Shown in pieces: positions 1 through 6,497 of a stretch of DNA of 29,178 nucleotides. Position numbers and translations under genes: made by a program. Positions within the stretch are counted from its first letter, which is position 1. Each line of letters starts with the position of its first letter. The stretch is from a virus: the IMG/VR virus record IMGVR_UViG_3300032263_000002, positions 1 to 29,178 of that record; one strand, written 5' to 3'. The notes beneath the pieces were generated by a model. It saw only the letters and a list, made by a program, of their open reading frames with translations, did not search any database and had not been told where the DNA came from.

Positions 1-77
1 TCTTGCTGCCTCATCCAGACCTGGGAGTATACTGACCAATATGTTACCGTTCCGTTTCGATGACAAGTTGTTTTCAT
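1..77 (-). CDS. small conserved phage protein, C-terminus beyond window
   Basis: An ATG at 77 (minus strand) follows a perfect AGGAGG with good spacing. The frame stays open for 25 codons to the window edge and begins MKTTCHRNGTVTYWSVYSQV. This N-terminus resembles a family of small uncharacterised phage proteins starting M-x-x-T-C-H-R-x-G-T-V-T-Y-W-S-V-Y; that likeness is from memory, not from a search. It lies 45 bases after the stop of the last beta-helix gene on the same strand, so it is probably the next gene of the leftward operon. No function is known to me. It is partial only because the window ends. Confidence 0.75.
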   Translation of the reverse strand, partial: MKTTCHRNGTVTYWSVYSQVWMRQQ

Positions 78-122
78 TTTGTCCTCCTGTTATAAGCTTA
101 ACTCTGTCTGGTAGCCTGTCAA

Positions 123-1079
123 CTATTCCTTCCAAATTTTTTTGCAAATCGCAGCGTACCCGTGGGTATCAGCGTCTCCACAGACCCGGGCACTCCCATA
201 GACCTCAGCGTCTCCGTAGACCCGGGCACCCCCATAGACCTCAGCGTACCCGTAAATCTCAGCATGACCGTAGACCTCAGCGTCCCCATAGACCCGGGAA
301 TCACCGCATACCTTAGCGTCTCCGTAGACCCGGGCATCACCGGAGACCTCTGCGGTGTCAGAGATCTTTGCACGGCCAAAGACCTGTGCATGATCAAAGA
401 CCTGTGCATTGTCAAAGACCTCACCGCTACCCCAAACCTGAGCGTACCCGTAGACCTGTGCATTTTCAAAGACCTCACCGCTACCCCAAATCTGAGCGTA
501 CCCGTAGACCTGAGCGTATCCGTAGACCCGGGCATCACCGGAGACCTCTGCGGTGTCAGAGATCTTTGCACGGTCAAAGACCTTAGCGCTACCGTAGATC
601 TCGGCGCTACCGTAGACTGTGGCGTCTTCGTAGACACTGGCATCCTCATAGACCTGAGCGCTACCGAGTACCTCGGCGACACCGTAGACTCTGGCGTGAT
701 CGTAGACTCTGGTGTTCCCATAGATCTGGGCGTATCCGTAGACTCTGGCGTCTCCGTAGACTCTGGCATAATCGTAGATCTCAGCGTGATCGTAGACTCT
801 GGCGTAATCGTAGATCTCAGCGTGACCGTAGACTCTAGCCCTACCGTAGACCTCGCCACCCCAGCAGACTCTAACGAAATCGTAGACTCTGGCGTCTCCG
901 TAGACTCTGGCGTCATTGTAGACCCAACAGTCGCCCCCCTGACTAAGATTATCAAGTCCCTGCACCCATCCACCTAGATCGCCTTCTCGGACGTCCGAGA
1001 AGGCTCTGAGCGCTCTAATGCGATATAGAGTCTGACCGCTGGGGAGGGTCATTGTTTCTGATGTTAGTTCATATTTCAT
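123..1079 (-). CDS. YdcK-like left-handed beta-helix hexapeptide-repeat protein (copy 1, longest)
   Basis: 318 residues. Residues 1-53 form a conserved cap (MKYELT, then GDLGGWVQG and LSQ-x-GDCWVY) like the N-terminus of E. coli YdcK. From about 54 to 310 there are roughly 43 hexapeptides of the form G/D-x-A-x-V-Y/F, the signature of a left-handed beta-helix. The short C-terminus is not repetitive (KKIWKE). The start ATG overlaps the stop of the upstream copy as ATGA and has a GAGGGAG site, so translation is probably coupled. It carries a 54-bp (one-coil) tandem duplication and a 65-bp dispersed repeat. The structure is clear; the biochemical function is unknown. The family is common in phages, often annotated as transferase-like or polymer-forming without proof. 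Confidence 0.85.
   Translation of the reverse strand: MKYELTSETMTLPSGQTLYRIRALRAFSDVREGDLGGWVQGLDNLSQGGDCWVYNDARVYGDARVYDFVRVCWGGEVYGRARVYGHAEIYDYARVYDHAEIYDYARVYGDARVYGYAQIYGNTRVYDHARVYGVAEVLGSAQVYEDASVYEDATVYGSAEIYGSAKVFDRAKISDTAEVSGDARVYGYAQVYGYAQIWGSGEVFENAQVYGYAQVWGSGEVFDNAQVFDHAQVFGRAKISDTAEVSGDARVYGDAKVCGDSRVYGDAEVYGHAEIYGYAEVYGGARVYGDAEVYGSARVCGDADTHGYAAICKKIWKE
321..583. repeat. internal duplications in beta-helix copy 1 (54-bp tandem and 65-bp dispersed)
   Basis: Positions 401-454 and 455-508 are a tandem pair of 54-bp units with two mismatches, encoding YGYAQ(I/V)WGSGEVF(E/D)NAQV twice. 54 bp is 18 residues, exactly one three-sided coil of a left-handed beta-helix. Positions 321-385 and 519-583 share a 65-bp segment with about one mismatch, 198 bp (11 hexapeptides) apart. 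All offsets are multiples of 18 bp, so the reading frame and the helix are preserved. Confidence 0.9.
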
Positions 1080-1681
1080 ATTTTTTCTCCCTCATAAACG
1101 CTCCCACAGACCTTGGCACTCCCACTGATCGTGGTGTCCCCATAGACTCTGGCGTCTCCGTAGATCTCAGCGCACCCGTAGACTCTGGCGTACCCGAAGA
1201 CTCTGGCGTCTCCGTAGACCTGGGCGTCCTCATAGACCTGGGCGTGACCGTAGACTCTAGCATACTCGTAGACTCTAGCGTAATCGTAGACCTGGGCGTC
1301 TCCGTAGATCTCAGCGCACCCGTAGACTCTGGCGTATCCGTAGACTCTGGCGTATCCGTAGACCTGGGCGTCCTCATAGACCTGGGTGTGATCGTAGACT
1401 CTAGCATACTCGTAGACTCTAGCGTAATCGTAGACCTTGGCGTCTCCGTAGACCAGAGCATAACCAAAGATCTGAGCATTGTGATAGACTCTGGCGTCCT
1501 CATAGACACAGGCATCACCATAGACCCAACAATCACCATGCTGGCTAAGATTATAAACACCCTGCACCCACCCACCTAGGTCGCCCATTCGGACATCGGA
1601 GAAGGCTCTGAGCGCTCTAATGCGATATAGAATCTGACCGCTGGGGAGGGTCATTGTTTTTGATGTCAACTCGTATTTCAT
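1076..1681 (-). CDS. YdcK-like beta-helix hexapeptide-repeat protein (copy 2)
   Basis: 201 residues: the same 53-residue MKYELTS cap as copy 1, then about 23 hexapeptides such as YGYARV, YEDAQV and YGDARV, and a tail ending YEGEKI. The middle is a 144-bp near-perfect tandem duplication (eight hexapeptides). The start at 1681 overlaps the stop of copy 3 by four bases (ATGA), and its weak GAGG ribosome site lies inside a small hairpin (1684-1699), so translation may depend on ribosomes arriving from copy 3. Function unknown. Confidence 0.83.
   Translation of the reverse strand: MKYELTSKTMTLPSGQILYRIRALRAFSDVRMGDLGGWVQGVYNLSQHGDCWVYGDACVYEDARVYHNAQIFGYALVYGDAKVYDYARVYEYARVYDHTQVYEDAQVYGYARVYGYARVYGCAEIYGDAQVYDYARVYEYARVYGHAQVYEDAQVYGDARVFGYARVYGCAEIYGDARVYGDTTISGSAKVCGSVYEGEKI
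1151..1438. repeat. 144-bp tandem duplication in beta-helix copy 2
   Basis: Positions 1151-1294 and 1295-1438 align without gaps and with about six mismatches. The unit is 144 bp, eight hexapeptides. It keeps the frame but is not a whole number of 54-bp coils. Confidence 0.9.
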
Positions 1682-2250
1682 TCAGACACCTCGGTGTCTA
1701 AAACTACACCATAGACTCTGGCATTGCCGTAGACTTGGGAGTCCCCGTAGACACACGCCTCGCCAAAGACCCAGCAATCCCCATAGACTTCAGACGCACA
1801 AAAGACTCTGGCCTCATCACGTATCCGAGCGTTGCCATAGGCTTGAGCGGTACCACAAATCTGGGCGTTGTAATAGACTCTGGCGTTTTCGTAGACTCTG
1901 GCTTTATCATAGACCTGAGCGTGGTAATAGACTCTGGCGTTGTCATAGACTCTGGCAAGGTCATAGATCTGAGCGTCTCCATAGATCTGAGCGTCTCCAT
2001 AGATCTGAGCGTTGTCATAGATCTGAGCGTTGTCATAGACTCTGGCGTTGTCATAGACTCTGGCATTGTCATAGACTTTGCCGTCGTCGTATATCCAACA
2101 GTCATCCTCCTGACTAAGATTATCGAACCCCTGCACCCACCCACCTAGGTCGCCCATTCGGACATCGGAGAAGGCTCTGAGCGCTCTAATGCGATACAGA
2201 GTCTGGCCGCTGGGTAAGGTCATTGTTTTTGATGTTAGCTCATACTTCAT
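1678..2250 (-). CDS. YdcK-like beta-helix hexapeptide-repeat protein (copy 3)
   Basis: 190 residues from the ATG at 2250, which follows an AGGAG site and gives the MKYELTS start shared with its paralogues. The frame stays open upstream to 2625, but that part runs antisense-like through copy 4 and has no relation to the family. The cap (1-53) is followed by about 20 hexapeptides rich in YDNARV and YDNAQI, then a region with Cys and Trp (CASEVYGDCWVFGEACVYG) and an unrelated tail, DTEVSE. The repeats are encoded by almost identical 18-bp units at about 1960-2080. Its stop overlaps the start of copy 2. Function unknown. Confidence 0.82.
   Translation of the reverse strand: MKYELTSKTMTLPSGQTLYRIRALRAFSDVRMGDLGGWVQGFDNLSQEDDCWIYDDGKVYDNARVYDNARVYDNAQIYDNAQIYGDAQIYGDAQIYDLARVYDNARVYYHAQVYDKARVYENARVYYNAQICGTAQAYGNARIRDEARVFCASEVYGDCWVFGEACVYGDSQVYGNARVYGVVLDTEVSE
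1684..1699 (-). promoter_or_regulatory. hairpin covering the ribosome site of beta-helix copy 2
   Basis: The two arms 1684-1690 and 1693-1699 are complementary (agacacc / ggtgtct). The weak GAGG that would serve copy 2 (start 1681) lies in this stem. Because the stop of copy 3 also overlaps this start, ribosomes finishing copy 3 could melt the hairpin. The pairing is visible; the coupling is inferred. Confidence 0.4.
1955..2080. repeat. 18-bp minisatellite in beta-helix copy 3
   Basis: Consecutive 18-bp units differ by one to three bases. Pairs of identical units are visible (gatctgagcgtctccata twice, then gatctgagcgttgtcata twice, followed by gactctggcgttgtcata variants). Each unit encodes one hexapeptide on the minus strand. 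The array is coding sequence, not a CRISPR: there are no unique spacers. Confidence 0.85.
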
Positions 2251-2260
2251 ATTTTTTCTC

Positions 2261-2770
2261 CTAAAGACCGCGGGAAACCCTGCCAGTGATTTGAGCGTCT
2301 CCGCAGACTCTGTCATTGTCATAGACATGGGTGTCTCCGTAGACTTTGTCGTATCCGCAGACTTCAGCGCATCCGTAGACTTTGACGCAACCGTAGACTT
2401 CAGCATATCCGTAGACCTCGGCATGACCGTAGACTCTAGAGTTTCCACGGACTTTGGAGTATCCACGGACCTTGGAGAACCCGTAGACTCTAGAGTTTCC
2501 GTAGATCTCAGAGTTTCCGTAGATACCGGCATCGCCAAAGATCCAAGAGTTACCGAAGACCCGAGCATTCTCAAAGACGCATGCTCTATCAAAGACACAA
2601 GCACAATCATCGATCCAGCAAGCACCGTACTGGCTAAGATTGTGATATCCCTCTACCCATCCGCCGAGAGCACCTTCTTTGACGTTACTGAAGGACTGGA
2701 GCGCTCTAATGCGATATAGAGTCTGACCGCTGGGGAGGGTCCTAATATCATTTGTTAGTTCATATTTCAT
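2261..2770 (-). CDS. YdcK-like beta-helix hexapeptide-repeat protein (copy 4, divergent cap)
   Basis: 169 residues. The cap differs from copies 1-3 and 6 (TNDIRTL, SFSNVKEGALGGWVEGYHN) and closely matches copy 5, so copies 4 and 5 form a second subfamily. The first coils are Cys-rich (CWIDDCACVFDRACVF), then about 17 hexapeptides use N/G-x-S as well as x-x-A. The start ATG at 2770 overlaps the stop of copy 5 as ATGA, with a GGAG site inside the end of copy 5. Ten bases separate its stop from the copy 3 start. Function unknown. Confidence 0.82.
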   Translation of the reverse strand: MKYELTNDIRTLPSGQTLYRIRALQSFSNVKEGALGGWVEGYHNLSQYGACWIDDCACVFDRACVFENARVFGNSWIFGDAGIYGNSEIYGNSRVYGFSKVRGYSKVRGNSRVYGHAEVYGYAEVYGCVKVYGCAEVCGYDKVYGDTHVYDNDRVCGDAQITGRVSRGL

Positions 2771-3300
2771 TTTCTTTCTCCTTCAAAAACACAACCACAA
2801 ACGTTGGCGTTCCCATAGATCTGGGCGTATCCGTAGATCTGGGCGTAACCGAAGATCCCAGCGTGCCCATAGACCTCGGCGTATTCATAGACTCTGGTGT
2901 AACCGAAGACCCCAGCGTGGTCGTAGACATCGGCGCTACCGTAGACATCGGCATGTCCGTAGATTCTGGCGTCTCCGAAGACTCTGGCGTGTCCGTAGAC
3001 TTTGGCGTCTCCGTAGACTCTGGCATTGGCATAGACTTGAGCGTCTCCGTAGACACAAGCGTCTCCGTGGACCCAAGCATTGTGAGAGATTCTAGCGTTG
3101 TCAAAGACACAGGCATCACCAAAGACGCAAGCACTGTCATCGACCCAGCAATTGCCATAATGACTTAGATTGTGATATCCCTCTACCCACCCACCGAGAG
3201 CACCTTCTTTGATGGTACCAAAGGCTCGAAGCGCTTGGATGCGATACAAAGTCACTCCGTTGGATAGGGTCCTAATATCATTTGTTAATTTATACTTCAC
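2767..3300 (-). CDS. YdcK-like beta-helix hexapeptide-repeat protein (copy 5, GTG start)
   Basis: 177 residues starting at a GTG at 3300, placed by alignment with the paralogue caps and by an AGGAGG a few bases upstream. The cap (KYKLTNDIRTLSNGVTLYRI, then GALGGWVEGYHNLSHYGNCW) belongs to the same subfamily as copy 4. About 20 hexapeptides follow (YGDACV, YANARV, YGHARV), ending in VCGCVFEGERK. It overlaps the end of copy 6 by 11 bases and the start of copy 4 by four. Function unknown. Confidence 0.82.
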   Translation of the reverse strand: MKYKLTNDIRTLSNGVTLYRIQALRAFGTIKEGALGGWVEGYHNLSHYGNCWVDDSACVFGDACVFDNARISHNAWVHGDACVYGDAQVYANARVYGDAKVYGHARVFGDARIYGHADVYGSADVYDHAGVFGYTRVYEYAEVYGHAGIFGYAQIYGYAQIYGNANVCGCVFEGERK

Positions 3301-3886
3301 GGTACCTCCTCAGTACTCTACACACTAGAGCACAGCTTTTAGGGTCGATACTGATATTACCTAGCAGAGCACGTCGCAAATCTCTGCTACGATATGACCA
3401 CACGTCATCTACATATGGCGCATAGTATGTCTCATTGTCTATCATTATTTTGATTAATTTCTCCCCTCGTCGCATAACCAACTCGGCACTAACTACGCGT
3501 TCGCAGCCATAGACATTGGCGTCTCCATAGACATGGGCGTCTCCATAGACACGGGCGTTATCCCAAATCTTAGCGTTATCCCAGATCTCGGCGTTATCGT
3601 AGACTCTGGCGTTGTCATAGACTCCGGCGTCTCCATAGACATTGGCGTTGCCAAAGACTCTGGCGCTATCGTAGACTCTGGCGCTATCATAGACCTCGGC
3701 ATTATCATAGACTTTGGCGTTGTCATATATCCAGCAATCGCCCTCCTGACTAAGATTATCAAGTCCCTGCACCCACCCACCTAGATCGCCTTCTCGGACG
3801 TCCGAGAAGGTCCGGAGCGCTCTAATGCGATATAGAGTCTGACCGCTGGGGAGGGTCATTGTTTTTGATGTTAGTTCATATTTCAT
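3290..3886 (-). CDS. YdcK-like beta-helix protein with distinct C-terminal domain (copy 6)
   Basis: 198 residues. The cap (1-53) is nearly identical to that of copy 1 at DNA level. It is followed by only about 13 hexapeptides (residues 52-128, e.g. YDNAEV, WDNAKI, YGDANV). From about 129 the repeats stop and a 70-residue basic domain follows (RRGEKLIKIMIDNETYYAP, then SYRSRDLRRALLG and VCRVLRRYREV) that none of the other copies has. The start at 3886 has an AGGAG site and overlaps the preceding leucine-rich gene by 11 bases. It is the first of the six beta-helix genes to be transcribed. The C-terminal domain is not recognised; function unknown. Confidence 0.83.
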   Translation of the reverse strand: MKYELTSKTMTLPSGQTLYRIRALRTFSDVREGDLGGWVQGLDNLSQEGDCWIYDNAKVYDNAEVYDSARVYDSARVFGNANVYGDAGVYDNARVYDNAEIWDNAKIWDNARVYGDAHVYGDANVYGCERVVSAELVMRRGEKLIKIMIDNETYYAPYVDDVWSYRSRDLRRALLGNISIDPKSCALVCRVLRRYREV

Positions 3887-4514
3887 TTCTTTCTCCTATT
3901 TGGGATCCGGGCGGACAAAATGGCGATCGCCCACAGACCTTGAGGGGCCCTAAGAAACGCTTGACAGAGACCCCAAATGCGTAGAAATTGCCTCCCACCG
4001 TAAGGCCCCTGGGTATCTCAGTAATCCCTGTGTGAGAGATATTCAAATCGCAACCCACTGTGAGATTAGTCGGCAATTCCTCTATCTTAGAATAATGTAG
4101 ATGTAGCTTACCTTCTACGGTGAGGTTGTCAGGCAAACGCCTGATAGACGTCCCTCTTAGATTTAGATTGCCATTGTATGCAATTAGGTCCCTGGTCACT
4201 CCATCTCCAAATACACCTTGGCCTAGGATCTCAAGATGATGTCTCACCCATAACGGCAAGCGCCTGCGGCAGGCTGCCTCCGCCTCCTCTGGATCGTACC
4301 AATCTGGGAGTAGATCTTGGTCTGTCTTGAATTTCCACGCGCTGAACGGCCGCGAGAAGTCTAGGTCGGGCGGAGTGATCTCGACCCGAACGAACTGCGG
4401 TGTGAATGAGTCGTCTCGGAGGCCATGCTCGAATAGAATTATATCATGGTGATCACTAACTCTGGAAAATAGGGCCTGATGTCTTGTCACGATGAAACTT
4501 GCTGGTTTACACAT
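3876..4514 (-). CDS. MC-x-PASF domain / leucine-rich-repeat protein (copy D)
   Basis: 212 residues. Residues 1-110 are a conserved domain: MCKPASFIVTR, FVRVEITPP, TDQDLLPDWYDPEEAEA, then GQGVFGDGVTRDLIAYNG. Residues 115-194 are four 20-residue leucine-rich repeats of the form G-x-L-x-L-x-x-T-x-I-x-x-L-P-x-N-L-T-V-x, similar in length to YopM-type repeats. The last 18 residues (CPPGSQIGERNEI at the end) are unique. It starts at ATG 4514 after a GGGAG site, overlapping copy C by eight bases. I recall similar N-terminal domains in other phage proteins fused to different repeats, but know no function. It is probably cytoplasmic; no signal peptide is seen. Confidence 0.82.
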   Translation of the reverse strand: MCKPASFIVTRHQALFSRVSDHHDIILFEHGLRDDSFTPQFVRVEITPPDLDFSRPFSAWKFKTDQDLLPDWYDPEEAEAACRRRLPLWVRHHLEILGQGVFGDGVTRDLIAYNGNLNLRGTSIRRLPDNLTVEGKLHLHYSKIEELPTNLTVGCDLNISHTGITEIPRGLTVGGNFYAFGVSVKRFLGPLKVCGRSPFCPPGSQIGERNEI

Positions 4515-5181
4515 TTTTGCTCCCTAATTCTGCCATGTATGACTCAATACTGTTCTGGAGATGTTCCCATAGGATCGAATCATGAGTGTGTACCCTCCCT
4601 CGTACCAATGATGGACCCAGATAGCGCTTGATAGAGACTCCCCACGCGTTCAGATCACCTCCCACCTTAAGATTCTCGGGGAACTCATCAATCTTTGTGT
4701 AATAGATGTTCAGATTGCGACCTACTGTGAGGTCGTTCGGCAGCTTCTCTATCTTAGTATACCCTAGATCCAAATCACCCTCTACTGTCAGGCCATCCGG
4801 CAGGCGCCTGATACGTGTCCATCTCAGACCTAGGTTCCCGTCATACGCGATCAGATCCTTAGTCAGTCCGTCGCCGAACACGCCTTGACCGACGACCTTC
4901 AGATGATGCTCTGCCCATGCTGGCAGCTGCCTCCTGCATGCTGCCTCGGCCTCGCCTCGGCTATACCAATCTGGTAGTAGATCTTGGTCCGTCCTAAATT
5001 CCCATTCATCGAAAGGCAGCAAGAAGTCCATCCTGGGTGGAGTGACCTCGACGCGAACGAATGCCGGATTAAGGGAGTCGTCTCGGATGTCGTGTTCGGC
5101 TAGAATTATGTCATGGTGGTCACTGACCCGGGAATATAATACGTCGTGTCTTGTCACGATGAAACTTGCTGGTTCACACAT
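4507..5181 (-). CDS. MC-x-PASF domain / leucine-rich-repeat protein (copy C)
   Basis: 224 residues, the longest of the four. The N-terminal domain (MCEPASFIVTRHDVLYSR, FVRVEVTPP, TDQDLLPDWYSRGEAEAACR) is followed by repeats such as LDLGYTKIEKLPNDLTVGRN and LNIYYTKIDEFPENLKVGGD. It ends with a longer helical-looking tail (SILWEHLQNSIESYMAELG). The ATG at 5181 has a GGAGG site seven bases upstream and overlaps copy B by eight bases. Function unknown; the solenoid surface suggests a binding role, which is inference. Confidence 0.82.
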   Translation of the reverse strand: MCEPASFIVTRHDVLYSRVSDHHDIILAEHDIRDDSLNPAFVRVEVTPPRMDFLLPFDEWEFRTDQDLLPDWYSRGEAEAACRRQLPAWAEHHLKVVGQGVFGDGLTKDLIAYDGNLGLRWTRIRRLPDGLTVEGDLDLGYTKIEKLPNDLTVGRNLNIYYTKIDEFPENLKVGGDLNAWGVSIKRYLGPSLVRGRVHTHDSILWEHLQNSIESYMAELGSKNV

Positions 5182-5806
5182 TTTTTTGCCTCCATAAGTC
5201 TAGGTCATTAGTGAATACGTTTCCTCGTATCACCGCCGAGTCAGAGACGCGCTTGATAGAAATTCCACTTGCGAAGAGACTACCTCCTACCTTAAGACCT
5301 TCGGGAATCTCGGTAACCCATGTGTAAGAGATATTTAAAGTGTATCCTACTGTGAGGTTATTTGGTAGCTTCTTTATCCTAGAATATTCTAGATATAGAT
5401 CACCCTCTATGATGAGGTCATCTGGCAGATATTTGATATTTGTTTCACACAGGTCTAGACTACCATTGTATGCAATTAGATCCCTGGTCACTCCATCTCC
5501 AAATACACCTTGACCAATGATTTTCAAATGCCATCTCGCCCATAACGGCAAGCGCCTGCGGCAGGCTGCCTCAGCCTCCTCTGGATCGTACCAATCTGGG
5601 AGTAGGTCTTGGTCCGTCCGGAATCTCCACTCATGGAACGGCCGAGAGAAGTCTCTGTCTGGCGGAGTGACCTCGACGCGGACGAATTGTGGGGTAAAAA
5701 AGTCGTCCCTAAAATAATTATCGGCTATGATTACGTCGTGACTATCACTGGTCCTGGAAAATAATACATTGTCTTTTGTTAATATGAAACTTGCTGGATT
5801 ACACAT
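5174..5806 (-). CDS. MC-x-PASF domain / leucine-rich-repeat protein (copy B)
   Basis: 210 residues. It opens MCNPASFILTKDNVLFSRTS and keeps the conserved FVRVEVTPP, TDQDLLPDWYDPEEAEAACR and GQGVFGDGVTRDLIAYNGS blocks. Four 20-residue leucine-rich units follow (e.g. LCETNIKYLPDDLIIEGD). The end is VIRGNVFTNDLDLWRQKNV, which aligns with the tail of copy C. The start at 5806 has a GGGAGG site and lies one base after the stop of copy A. Stretches of DNA are almost identical to copy D (around 5460-5620 versus 4160-4320), which suggests recent duplication or gene conversion. Function unknown. Confidence 0.82.
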   Translation of the reverse strand: MCNPASFILTKDNVLFSRTSDSHDVIIADNYFRDDFFTPQFVRVEVTPPDRDFSRPFHEWRFRTDQDLLPDWYDPEEAEAACRRRLPLWARWHLKIIGQGVFGDGVTRDLIAYNGSLDLCETNIKYLPDDLIIEGDLYLEYSRIKKLPNNLTVGYTLNISYTWVTEIPEGLKVGGSLFASGISIKRVSDSAVIRGNVFTNDLDLWRQKNV

Positions 5807-5807
5807 T

Positions 5808-6377
5808 TTACCTCCCTGAATTCGTCATGTAGATGCCGAATGCACAGATACCACCCCTCACCGTAAGGTCCCTGGGTATCTCAGTAATCCCTGTGTAAGA
5901 GATACTCAACTCACCACCCACTGTGAGATTGTTCGGCAACTTCTCTATCCTAGTCCTTGTCAAGATCAAATGTCCCTCTACCGTTAGGCCGTCCGGTAGA
6001 ATTCTGATGTCCGCCCCTCTCAGATCTAGGTCGCCGTTGTATGCGACTAGGCCCTTAGTCACTCCATCTCCAAACACGCCTTGACCGACAACCTTAAGGT
6101 GGTGTCTTGCCCAAGCTGACAGGCGTGCTCTGCATGCTGCCTCGGCCTCGCCCCGGCTATACCAATCTGGGATTAGATCTTGGTCCGTGATATATCTCCA
6201 CTCGCTGAACGGCCGCGAGAAGTCTCGCCTGGGTGGAGTGATCTCGACCCGAACGAATGCCGGATTAAGGGAGTCGTCCCTTAGGTTATTCTCTTCTAGG
6301 ATTACCTCGTGACTGTCACTGAATTTAGAAAATAGTACACTGTCCTTTGTTACGACGAAACTTGCTGGATTACACAT
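5808..6377 (-). CDS. MC-x-PASF domain / leucine-rich-repeat protein (copy A, first gene of the leftward operon)
   Basis: 189 residues from the ATG at 6377, which has a perfect AGGAGG with seven-base spacing and begins MCNPASFVVTKDSVLFSK like its paralogues. An open 36-codon extension to 6485 runs through the promoter and is rejected. The domain order is the same as in copies B-D, with three full leucine-rich units plus a short one. The protein stops at AFGIYMTNSGR, so the 20-35-residue tail of the other copies is missing. The predicted promoter puts its transcription start almost at the ribosome site, giving a very short leader. Function unknown. Confidence 0.83.
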   Translation of the reverse strand: MCNPASFVVTKDSVLFSKFSDSHEVILEENNLRDDSLNPAFVRVEITPPRRDFSRPFSEWRYITDQDLIPDWYSRGEAEAACRARLSAWARHHLKVVGQGVFGDGVTKGLVAYNGDLDLRGADIRILPDGLTVEGHLILTRTRIEKLPNNLTVGGELSISYTGITEIPRDLTVRGGICAFGIYMTNSGR

Positions 6378-6396
6378 TTTTTTGCCTCCTATTTTG

Positions 6397-6440
6397 AGTA
6401 TACAGTTAGTTACCGAAGTGTCAATTCTTTTTTTAAAAAA
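6397..6440 (-). promoter_or_regulatory. sigma70-like promoter for the leftward operon, with UP-like tract
   Basis: Read on the minus strand: TTGACA at 6424-6419, a 16-base spacer, then TATACT at 6402-6397. A run of A and T (6425-6440) lies directly upstream of the -35, as in UP elements. Transcription would start near 6390, at the AGGAGG of the first gene. Confidence 0.75.
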
Positions 6441-6446
6441 GTGTAT

Positions 6447-6480
6447 GTGTGACTTATGTTGTGCTAGGTGTGACTTATGT
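6447..6480 (-). promoter_or_regulatory. pair of 13-bp direct repeats, possible activator or repressor sites
   Basis: gtgtgacttatgt occurs exactly at 6447-6459 and 6468-6480, 21 bp apart (two helical turns, same face of DNA). Centres lie near -63 and -84 of the predicted leftward start, positions typical of activator binding. The binding protein is unknown. Confidence 0.5.
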
Positions 6481-6497
6481 GACATATTAAATACCGA

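Noticed and set aside
321-2080. Short regular repeats resembling a CRISPR array
   Set aside because: The period is 18 bp with no unique spacers, and the repeats are in-frame coding units of a solenoid protein.
2251-2625. Upstream extension of beta-helix copy 3
   Set aside because: The added part is a frame-shifted reading of copy 4 on the same strand and is unlike any cap; the start at 2250 has an AGGAG site.
162-3168. Long open frames on the plus strand opposite the beta-helix genes (e.g. 162-977, 1052-1579, 1735-2148, 2189-2719, 2752-3168), reading V-D-S-G-V-S repeats
   Set aside because: They are exact mirrors of the 18-bp coding repeats, which lack stops in several frames. They have no ribosome sites, and the minus frames have conserved caps, good ribosome sites and stop/start overlaps.
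6378-6485. Upstream extension of the first leucine-rich gene by 36 codons
   Set aside because: It passes through the -10 and -35 elements and the 13-bp repeats, and the paralogues all begin at MC-x-PASF with a strong ribosome site.
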